Source of the DNA: Victivallales bacterium
Lineage (GTDB): Bacteria > Verrucomicrobiota > Lentisphaeria > Oligosphaerales > Oligosphaeraceae
Assembly: GCA_017431185.1 (NCBI GenBank)
Contig: JAFRLP010000237.1
Coordinates: forward strand, 1-13,360
DNA: 13,360 bases
Direction of reading: 5' to 3'
A model generated the notes under the pieces. It worked only from the letters and a program-made list of their open reading frames with translations. It was not told the origin of the DNA and searched no databases. Made by a program: the position numbers and the translations under genes. Shown piece after piece: positions 7,878-13,360 of the stretch. Every line of letters begins with the position of its first letter. The stretch's first letter is position 1.

Positions 7878-9161
7878 CTATGCCAATTGGACACGCTTGC
7901 GGTTCTTTTTGCCAGCTTTGAGCGTCAGGCATCCATCATGGAACAAATCGGCGGTGACGACGGCGCGTTCATCCGTCATCTTGGCGTCGTCAATCGCGAC
8001 GGCTCCGCCTTTGACCAGACGGCGCGCCTCGCCGTTGGAGCCAGCCAGCCCCGCCTTGACCATCAGGCTCAGCAAGCCAATCCCCTCGCCCAATTCCGCA
8101 CGGCTCAACTCAATGGTCGGAATGGCACTTTCCAGAGCCATGTCTCGAGCCTCAAGAATGCGGCTGCTGGTGGCGATGGCACACTGCGGATCGGCAAAGC
8201 CAAACTCTCCGCCTGCCGCCAAAAACGCCTGGATGGCCACATCATGACCATGCGCCAGTGCAGTCGCCTCGTATGCGAGAATCTCCTTGGCGCGGTTGAT
8301 GGCAGGGCTGGGCAGGGACGCCAGCTGGCGCACCTCATCCATCGGCAACGTGGTAAAGAAGCCCAGAAGTTTCTGGACATCGGAGTCGGCGGTGTTGCGC
8401 CAGAACTGATAGTAGTCGAACGGCGATGTGCGCTTGGAGTCCAGCCAGACGGCTCCTCCAGCGGTCTTGCCGAATTTGGTGCCGTCGCTCTTGAGCAGGA
8501 GCGGGAAGGTGGCTCCACAGACCGCCTTGCCCAGCATCCGTCTGGTCAAATCGACGCCTGCCACGATGTTGCCCCACTGGTCCTGCCCGCCAAACTGCAT
8601 CATGCAGCCATAGTTCTTGCAGAGGTGCATGAAGTCATAGGATTGCAGAAGCGGATAACTGAACTCCAGGAAGGAGAGTCCCGCCCCCTCGATGCGGATG
8701 CGCACCGATTCGCTGGTCAGCATCCTCGGCACACTGAACAGACTGCCGATGTCACGCAGAAAATCGATGAGGTTCATTCCGCGCAGCCAGTCACCATTGT
8801 TCACCAGCACGGCCTTGCCCTCCCCGAAATCCAGGAAACGCGAAAGCTGTCCCTTGATTCCCAGGATGTTCTGGTCTATCGTCTCCTTGGAGGAGATGGG
8901 ACGCGCCGAGGTCTTGCCGGAGGGGTCGCCAATCAGCGCCGTGCCGCCTCCCACCAACGCCAGCGGACGGTGGCCATACTTCTGCAGCCACCGCATCGCC
9001 ATGATGGGCAGCAGATGCCCGATGTGCAGGCTGTCAGCCGTGGGATCGAAGCCAGTGTAGAAGGTGACCGGACCTTCGGCCAACTGCTTGGCCATGGACT
9101 CCTCATCCGTCAACTGGTAGAGGAAACCGCGTTCGCGCAATACATCCAGAACGTTTGTCAT
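7878..9161 (-). CDS. tyrS: tyrosyl-tRNA synthetase
   Basis: A 427-residue class I aminoacyl-tRNA synthetase that charges tRNA-Tyr. Visible motifs are the YTGFDPTADSLHIGH start of the Rossmann fold with HIGH at 46-49, GDPSGK at 78-83, the tyrosine and tRNA-site segment with Tyr169, Gln173 and Asp176, GGQDQWGN at 191-198, and KFGKT at 229-233, the TyrS form of the KMSKS loop. The last 70 or so residues (GEARRLVKGGAVAIDD) are the S4-like tRNA-binding domain. Length and order match bacterial TyrS of the GFDPTA / KFGKT type. The ATG at 9161 fits the family N-terminus; only a weak AGG lies 8 bases upstream. A strong rplU terminator ends 21 bases before the start, leaving no room for a separate promoter between them, so expression may depend on read-through or attenuation. 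The lpxA gene follows after 10 bases. Confidence 0.96.
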   Translation of the reverse strand: MTNVLDVLRERGFLYQLTDEESMAKQLAEGPVTFYTGFDPTADSLHIGHLLPIMAMRWLQKYGHRPLALVGGGTALIGDPSGKTSARPISSKETIDQNILGIKGQLSRFLDFGEGKAVLVNNGDWLRGMNLIDFLRDIGSLFSVPRMLTSESVRIRIEGAGLSFLEFSYPLLQSYDFMHLCKNYGCMMQFGGQDQWGNIVAGVDLTRRMLGKAVCGATFPLLLKSDGTKFGKTAGGAVWLDSKRTSPFDYYQFWRNTADSDVQKLLGFFTTLPMDEVRQLASLPSPAINRAKEILAYEATALAHGHDVAIQAFLAAGGEFGFADPQCAIATSSRILEARDMALESAIPTIELSRAELGEGIGLLSLMVKAGLAGSNGEARRLVKGGAVAIDDAKMTDERAVVTADLFHDGCLTLKAGKKNRKRVQLA

Positions 9162-9182
9162 TTTGTCAGCCTACTGGAAAGC

Positions 9183-9223
9183 AAAAAAAAGCGGGCGGAC
9201 AGAGCACCGCCCTGTCAGCCCGC
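9183..9223 (-). terminator. Rho-independent terminator after rplU / possible tyrS attenuator
   Basis: On the minus strand GCGGGC (9223-9218) and GACAG (9216-9212) pair with CTGTC (9202-9198) and GCCCGC (9196-9191), giving 11 pairs with one mismatch and a 9-base loop. Eight T residues follow (9190-9183). This is a textbook intrinsic terminator located 64 bases after the rplU stop and 21 bases before the tyrS start. Confidence 0.9.
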
Positions 9224-9287
9224 GTCATTGTCATATTCAAGAGAGTAGGGAAATGGCGGAATGCCAGACCAAATCCCCAGGCTCTCA

Positions 9288-9605
9288 TCAAGCCAAGGCG
9301 ATGTCCTTGACCTCGCAGCGAGTCATTTCCTGGCGGTGCCCCTGCTTGTTGCGATAGCGCTTGCGGCGCTTCATCTTGAAGACGATGAGTTTCGGGCCGC
9401 GGAAATGGTCAACGACCTCAAGTTTCACAGTGGCGCCCTTGACGGCGGGGGTTCCCACTGTCACCTTGTCTCCGTCCCCAATCAGAAGGACGCTATCCTC
9501 AAGGAGGATGGTCTCGCCGACTTCCGCCCCTTGCCGGTCAAGTTCGACGACGCTGCCGACCTCGACCTTATACTGTTTTCCACTTGCTTTGATGATTGCG
9601 TACAT
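9288..9605 (-). CDS. rplU: 50S ribosomal protein L21
   Basis: A 105-residue ribosomal protein that binds 23S rRNA in the large subunit. The start MYAIIKASGKQYKVEVGS and the basic C-terminal block FKMKRRKRYRNKQGHRQ followed by T-R-C-E-V-K-D-I are diagnostic, and the length is standard for the family. I chose the ATG at 9605, which has GGGAG about 9 bases upstream; the longer frame from 9722 extends through the promoter. It has its own promoter (9691-9718) and a leader of about 80 bases with two hairpins. In most bacteria rpmA (L27) follows directly, but here an intrinsic terminator and then tyrS follow, so rpmA must lie elsewhere. Confidence 0.96.
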   Translation of the reverse strand: MYAIIKASGKQYKVEVGSVVELDRQGAEVGETILLEDSVLLIGDGDKVTVGTPAVKGATVKLEVVDHFRGPKLIVFKMKRRKRYRNKQGHRQEMTRCEVKDIALA

Positions 9606-9611
9606 TTCGTG

Positions 9612-9656
9612 ACACTCCCGAAGTGTTCCGCCTGGCATCCCAGCAGGACTCCAGGC
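9612..9656 (-). promoter_or_regulatory. rplU 5' leader with two hairpins, one holding the ribosome site
   Basis: On the minus strand GCCTGG (9656-9651) can pair with CCAGGC (9635-9630), and ACACT (9626-9622) with AGTGT (9616-9612). The loop and 3' arm of the second hairpin contain the GGGAG ribosome-binding site of rplU. The placement resembles autogenous ribosomal protein leaders, but I do not recognise it as a specific known L21 leader. Confidence 0.4.
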
Positions 9657-9690
9657 ATCTATTCTGGTTCTACAAACATTCAAGTAAATG

Positions 9691-9718
9691 AATATAGCGC
9701 ATTTTACGAGATTTTCAA
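9691..9718 (-). promoter_or_regulatory. sigma70-like promoter of rplU
   Basis: On the minus strand TTGAAA (9718-9713) and TATATT (9696-9691) are separated by 16 bases. Transcription would begin near 9684, leaving a leader of about 80 bases before the rplU ATG at 9605. Confidence 0.6.
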
Positions 9719-9838
9719 CCAAGCACCTCGCTTTTTACCAAAAAAGTATTTTGCGGGTGGCCAATTTGTCAGTTTTGCCGTATGGCCTCAGCATGAACGA
9801 GGCGTTTCTTCTTTTTGCCCTATTTTCCTTTGGCGCCC

Positions 9839-11077
9839 TCAATCGCTGACGCGTCCCAGGTCGGAGTCGTTGGCGATGAAGTCGATTAGGTTCAAATGGT
9901 GAATCCCTTTTCGACGCTGCAGAAGAGTGTCCAGAGTGAAGACATACTTGGGGTAGTTGTCGCGGATGGCCTCAAGCGGGGCATATTCGCGGTCTTCGGT
10001 CTTGGGATCCATAATGCTCAAGGCGACTTGTATGTAGAAGTAGTCGTCATCGCGCCTGGCAATGAAATCGCACTCCAGTTTTCCGATTCTTCCGACACTG
10101 ACTTTGTATCCCTTGGAAAGCAGGTAGATGTAAACCACATTCTCCAGAACAGGCCCATAATTGATGCGCTCGTCTGTATTGACTGCAAAGTAAAGCCCCG
10201 TGTCGGCAAGATAGTACTTTTCGTCTCTTTGCAATGATTTTTTCGACTTCAGGTCAAAGCGGCTGCATTTGGAAAGGATTTTGGCATTTTCCAGTATGTC
10301 CAGATAACGTTTCAGAGTTTCCTTCTTGAGAATCGCCTGATTCGTGTTCTTCATGTATTCGACAAGGGCATTCAGATTTGTCGTGCAGCCAAAGTTGTTG
10401 ATTAGATAGGTGCGGACTTTTTCAAAGGCCAGATGATTGCGTATCTTGTTTTTCGGGGTCATATCCTTCTTGAGAATCTGCTCCATGATATTCGTCAGGT
10501 ATGTGTATTTGGCAGAGAGGTCGTCAAACTCCAAAGCCTGCGGGAAACCGCCCGCCCGCAGATATAGCGTAAACTCCGTCGGCAAGGCGCCAACCGTTTT
10601 GCCCAAGAAACGCTTCATCTCCAGATACTCGTGAAAGGACAAGGGGAAAAGCGGGATTTCCACATAGCGACCTGTCAACTTGGTGACCAGTTCTCCGCTG
10701 AGGAGATAAGAGTTGGACTCCGTGATGAAGATGGAAAATCTGCCCTCCTCCTTGTATGCATTGATGAGGGACTCAAAACCTTTGACGTTCTGTATCTCAT
10801 CAATGAAAAGATACTTCTTGTCGGAATCAATGTCCAAGGAATCAATGACGGTCTGCAATTGCTCTGGTCTCTTAATGGAAATGTAGTTTTTCCGATCAAG
10901 ATTCAAATAGATGATGTCCTTGTCAGGAATGCCCGCCTCACGCAACTCCTGCATGATTGACTCCAATAAGCAGGACTTTCCGCACCGCCTGATTCCCGTG
11001 ATGACCTTGATGAGGTCACTTTGGTAAAAAGGACGGATTTTCTTCAAGTAGGCTTCGCGTCTGAAGATTCTTCTCAT
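9839..11077 (-). CDS. ATP-binding protein, AAA_14 plus DUF4143
   Basis: A 412-residue protein with an N-terminal AAA_14 ATPase domain and a C-terminal DUF4143 domain. Walker A is GIRRCGKS (28-35) and Walker B is YLFIDEIQN (Asp93, Glu94). The sensor and domain boundary has LTGRYVEIPLFPLSFHEYL, which is characteristic of this family. The C-terminal part contains the winged-helix-like KKETLKRYLDILENAKIL, then YYLADTGLYFA, and a nuclease-fold strand set with LECDFIA and YIQVAL. One oddity is TESNS where the family usually has TGSNS after Walker B. The gene looks complete; its function is unknown, and relatives are commonly present in many copies per genome. The ATG at 11077 has only a weak purine stretch upstream. 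It sits downstream of the GH28-like gene behind a strong hairpin and looks more A/T-rich than the core genes beside it. Confidence 0.9.
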   Translation of the reverse strand: MRRIFRREAYLKKIRPFYQSDLIKVITGIRRCGKSCLLESIMQELREAGIPDKDIIYLNLDRKNYISIKRPEQLQTVIDSLDIDSDKKYLFIDEIQNVKGFESLINAYKEEGRFSIFITESNSYLLSGELVTKLTGRYVEIPLFPLSFHEYLEMKRFLGKTVGALPTEFTLYLRAGGFPQALEFDDLSAKYTYLTNIMEQILKKDMTPKNKIRNHLAFEKVRTYLINNFGCTTNLNALVEYMKNTNQAILKKETLKRYLDILENAKILSKCSRFDLKSKKSLQRDEKYYLADTGLYFAVNTDERINYGPVLENVVYIYLLSKGYKVSVGRIGKLECDFIARRDDDYFYIQVALSIMDPKTEDREYAPLEAIRDNYPKYVFTLDTLLQRRKGIHHLNLIDFIANDSDLGRVSD

Positions 11078-11153
11078 GGTTCTCTAGGCGAAAACGTCAT
11101 CCCACATCTGTTGCCCAAGTTCTTTTTCAAGAAAAGAATATAAGCCAATTATG

Positions 11154-11223
11154 GAAAAATGCCAGTTAAGGGGGTAGTTTTTTATTATTTTGCAAAAACA
11201 CCCCCCTTAACTGCCACTTTTTC
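11154..11223 (-). terminator. long hairpin at the 3' end of the GH28-like gene, probable bidirectional terminator
   Basis: Arms at 11154-11183 and 11194-11223 are near-perfect inverted copies: GAAAAA, then TGCCAGTTAAGGGGG and AGTTTTT, against the matching right arm with one-base differences. The loop is about 10 bases. On the minus strand the G/C core (GGCAGTTAAGGGGG paired with CCCCCTTAACTGGC) is followed by ATTTTT, as in an intrinsic terminator. The plus strand is equally symmetrical (CTTTTT). The right arm also encodes the last eleven or so residues and stop region of the GH28-like protein. Confidence 0.65.
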
Positions 11224-12489
11224 GCCATCAACCATAAGATTCGGACATCGGCTGGCCAGCAAAAGCCCCTGCCAGTTCTCCGCGTCAGGTGCCCAAGTCA
11301 CCTCAACGTCCTTGAAACTCACCTGCTCCGCGCCGACCACAGCAAATGCGGAGGAATAGACGGGGGAGCCGTCGTACCAGGAGCCGCCCGCCGATGTCGC
11401 CTTCTGATTCGCTCCATGATACTCCAGTCGAAAATCCGCCAGGGAGACATTGCTGATTTCGCCACCGCCGCAAACCCGAATGTTGCCGGACCGCGACGCA
11501 CGTCCGTGCCAATGCCGGAAACAGATGTTGCGAAGATGCGACGTGACGTTCACTTCAGACTGCTGGCCAAGCGAAACCACGTCGGTCACATTGATCGGAC
11601 GCTCCGCATCGATGATGAAGTCATGGAACACCGCATTTTCCACAGAGGCCGAGCGACCGCCATACCGCCAGCAGCTGCAGACGTTGACAGCGGTGCAGGC
11701 TCCGCGTATCAGAATGTCGCTGAACGTCGCATTCCGAATCAGACCAGTGCCGACGCCTAGCCGAACCGCACACTCGTATGTCTTCAGGATGCAGTTGCTG
11801 ACCGTCACGTATTCACAGTTCTGCGGATGCTTCAGCCCCCGTTCATTGGCGCGCAGCGTGATGCAGTCGTCACTCCCTTCAATCTGACAATCGCTGATGT
11901 TGACGAACCGCGAGCAGTCGATGTCTATGCCGTCCCCATTATGCCCCTGCATGTCGGAGGTGATGCGGAGGTTATGGATGGCCACATGCCGACTGCCATG
12001 GACCATGACCGCCCAATAGGGCGCGTCGTCAATGCACAAGTCCTGAATGGTGATGTGCTCCGATTCGCAGAAATAGAGCAGTTGTCCAGGACGCCAGGCG
12101 GGATAGCGGTAACTCATTCGGCAACCGAGTTGATGCAATTCGTTCAGCCAGGTGCGGGCGGACCCGTCAATGCGCCCTCCCCCGCGCAGCACAATGTCAT
12201 GCTGCTCCACTGCGCAAATCAGATGCGCTCCGCTCACCTGGTCGCCGACGAACACCTGGTTCTGCGGGCAGAAATCGTCCGCATTGTAGTCTACGGGATT
12301 CGGGCTGGCCAGCAGCACGGCTCCAGGCGACAGTTCCAGGCCGCCGCCACTGCGCAGATACAGGGTTCCGCTCAAATAAATCCCTGGCGGAAAAAAGGCG
12401 ATTCCGCCAGCATCAATGGTTCGCTGAATGGCCTGGGTATCCAGGGACACACCATCCCCGACCGCGCCAAAATCTCTCACGTTGTTCAT
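11185..12489 (-). CDS. GH28-like / pectate lyase superfamily beta-helix protein
   Basis: A 434-residue right-handed beta-helix protein. It opens with NVRDFGAVGDG (3-13), the start of the pectate lyase superfamily and GH28 domains. The GH28 active-site region is recognisable: NGDGID (Asn184, Asp186, Asp189) and GSDDC (Asp207, Asp208), which correspond to the NxD and DD acids of polygalacturonases. The third GH28 motif, Gly-His-Gly, is not present; the matching place reads CAVRLGVGTG. Activity may therefore be on an unusual uronide or other oligosaccharide, or by a modified mechanism. No signal peptide is present, so it probably acts in the cytoplasm on imported oligosaccharides. Its ATG overlaps the TGA of the upstream gene (ATGA), which implies translational coupling. 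Its 3' end is embedded in a long hairpin. Confidence 0.85.
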   Translation of the reverse strand: MNNVRDFGAVGDGVSLDTQAIQRTIDAGGIAFFPPGIYLSGTLYLRSGGGLELSPGAVLLASPNPVDYNADDFCPQNQVFVGDQVSGAHLICAVEQHDIVLRGGGRIDGSARTWLNELHQLGCRMSYRYPAWRPGQLLYFCESEHITIQDLCIDDAPYWAVMVHGSRHVAIHNLRITSDMQGHNGDGIDIDCSRFVNISDCQIEGSDDCITLRANERGLKHPQNCEYVTVSNCILKTYECAVRLGVGTGLIRNATFSDILIRGACTAVNVCSCWRYGGRSASVENAVFHDFIIDAERPINVTDVVSLGQQSEVNVTSHLRNICFRHWHGRASRSGNIRVCGGGEISNVSLADFRLEYHGANQKATSAGGSWYDGSPVYSSAFAVVGAEQVSFKDVEVTWAPDAENWQGLLLASRCPNLMVDGEKVAVKGGVFAK

Positions 12490-13360
12490 TTTATCAAACC
12501 GTTCAGTTGAAACTCAAACCCGCCTGGCAAGATGCCGACGAGTGGCTTGTCCGGCTTCAGCGGAGGCAGATGGAACGTATGGACATACCCAGGGCGCAGG
12601 GCAGGCAACGAATGCTCCTCCCCCGAAGCCAGTTTCAGTTTTCCTGCAGGCACAGGTGCGCAGACCTCGATTTCCAGAACGGTTTCCGTCTCACCGTCCC
12701 TACGGTCAATTCCATAGCATCCAGCCACATCCTGAACTCCTTTCAGGGACGGGAAATAGATGTAGGCAATTTCCCAGACATGCGACTTGCCTGGCTGGAT
12801 GGTGACGGGCGAGAAAATCATCTCCATGGTGCGCACCCCTCGCTTATAACTGTAGAACTGGGCATCCTGACCTAACGCATCAGGCGTGGTGCGCATGACC
12901 AGCACGCCAGGCGAATCGTGGGAGAACAGGGCAATCCACGGACGCCCAGGCGCGGTGAACACGTCAACGGAGCCACTGTCCACCTCCAGATACACGCCAT
13001 CCCGTTCAAAGGAGGTCACTGCTTTGTGCTTGACGTTCCAGCCGCCCCGGTCGATGACCGTGCGAATCCCGCCCTTGACCGGCATCAGCACCGGCTCAAG
13101 TTGCGTCTCTCCCAGATGCCCGATCAGGTTGCACCACAGCGTCACGATTTCCTCCTGTGGCGCGGAACTGGTCAGAGTGAAGCGATTGTTCAGGATGGTG
13201 GTGTCCGCCTCCAGCGTCACCCTCTTCCTGGCGGTCAGAAGTTTCCCGCCGAAAAACGGCTGCTCCATTTCCAGCCAGACCATAGCACCGTCTTTTCCGC
13301 AGTCAGTGACCTCCATCGGCAGATTGTGAAACTGCTCCGCGCCCCAAAGCAACTCCCTCG
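12486..13360 (-). CDS. beta-rich protein of unknown function, N-terminus beyond the window
   Basis: About 291 codons of an open frame that runs off the right edge; the first apparent start, a TTG at 13352, is probably internal. The sequence is rich in beta-strand-like stretches with many aromatic residues (MVWLEMEQPFFGGKLL, ARKRVTLEADTTILNNRFTL, HVWEIAYIYFPSL). The pattern of an invading ELLWGAEQFHN strand, then ARKRVTLEAD and LNNRFTLT, recalls the beta-sandwich of galactose-mutarotase-like and other carbohydrate-processing proteins, but I cannot name a family. The last 60 residues, after a linker, may form a small separate beta domain. Its stop overlaps the start of the GH28-like gene in ATGA, so the two probably act on the same sugar. 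No frameshift or internal stop is seen. Confidence 0.7.
   Translation of the reverse strand, partial: RELLWGAEQFHNLPMEVTDCGKDGAMVWLEMEQPFFGGKLLTARKRVTLEADTTILNNRFTLTSSAPQEEIVTLWCNLIGHLGETQLEPVLMPVKGGIRTVIDRGGWNVKHKAVTSFERDGVYLEVDSGSVDVFTAPGRPWIALFSHDSPGVLVMRTTPDALGQDAQFYSYKRGVRTMEMIFSPVTIQPGKSHVWEIAYIYFPSLKGVQDVAGCYGIDRRDGETETVLEIEVCAPVPAGKLKLASGEEHSLPALRPGYVHTFHLPPLKPDKPLVGILPGGFEFQLNGLIK

Noticed and set aside
7788..9248. Long plus-strand open frame antisense to tyrS (486 codons)
   Set aside because: It mirrors tyrS, has no recognisable domain or ribosome site, and arises from the G/C-rich codon pattern of the real gene.
9723..9759. Inverted repeat CACC-T-CGC / GCG-GGTG upstream of the rplU promoter
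   Set aside because: Only seven pairs with a bulge and a long A/T loop, with no T-run; too weak to call a terminator of the DUF4143 gene.

Overview
The window looks like a chromosomal piece from a Lentisphaerota (Victivallales-type) or closely related PVC-group bacterium. The clues are two prepilin-like proteins with the [24 protein letters not shown] type of N-terminus and an H-Xn-DG C-terminus, a secreted DUF4838 protein, an AraC-type regulator, a GH28-like gene, and AAA+/nuclease-like ATPases (AAA-ATPase_like/DUF1703 and AAA_14/DUF4143). lpxA implies a Gram-negative envelope with lipid A. The taxonomic call is inference from gene content; there is no rRNA or tRNA gene here.

Layout. (1) 17-3039, minus: a secreted DUF4838 protein followed by a small prepilin-like protein, divergent from an AraC-family regulator (3232-4152, plus). 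The shared intergenic region carries an AT-rich perfect palindrome and a good sigma70-like promoter. (2) 4240-5339, minus: a decayed zone. A second prepilin-like gene is broken by a one-base frameshift and an in-frame TAG, yet its C-terminus can still be read to 4240. Next to it lies the C-terminal third of a LacI-family regulator, which begins directly after the stop codon of the next gene. (3) 5340-6905, minus: an intact AAA-ATPase_like protein with a PD-(D/E)XK-type C-terminus. (4) 6953-7057: a long imperfect inverted repeat. (5) 7082-9718, minus: a housekeeping block of rplU with its promoter, leader hairpins and a strong terminator, then tyrS and lpxA with a 10-base gap. (6) 9839-11077, minus: an AAA_14/DUF4143 ATPase. 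(7) 11154-11223: a long hairpin overlapping the 3' end of the GH28-like gene. (8) 11185-13360, minus: a two-gene carbohydrate unit, a beta-rich protein of unknown function (cut by the window edge) coupled by an ATGA overlap to a GH28-like pectinase-fold protein.

Functionally, regions 1 and 8 suggest polysaccharide or glycoconjugate use controlled by AraC/LacI-type regulators. The core block serves translation and lipid A synthesis. The two ATPase genes flank the core block, look more A/T-rich than it, and each has a large inverted repeat just upstream. One of them abuts a truncated regulator, so they look like inserted modules. No CRISPR array, IS transposase, integrase, tRNA or rRNA was seen. 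No gene-free stretch exceeds 300 bases once the pseudogene at 4240-4909 is recognised.
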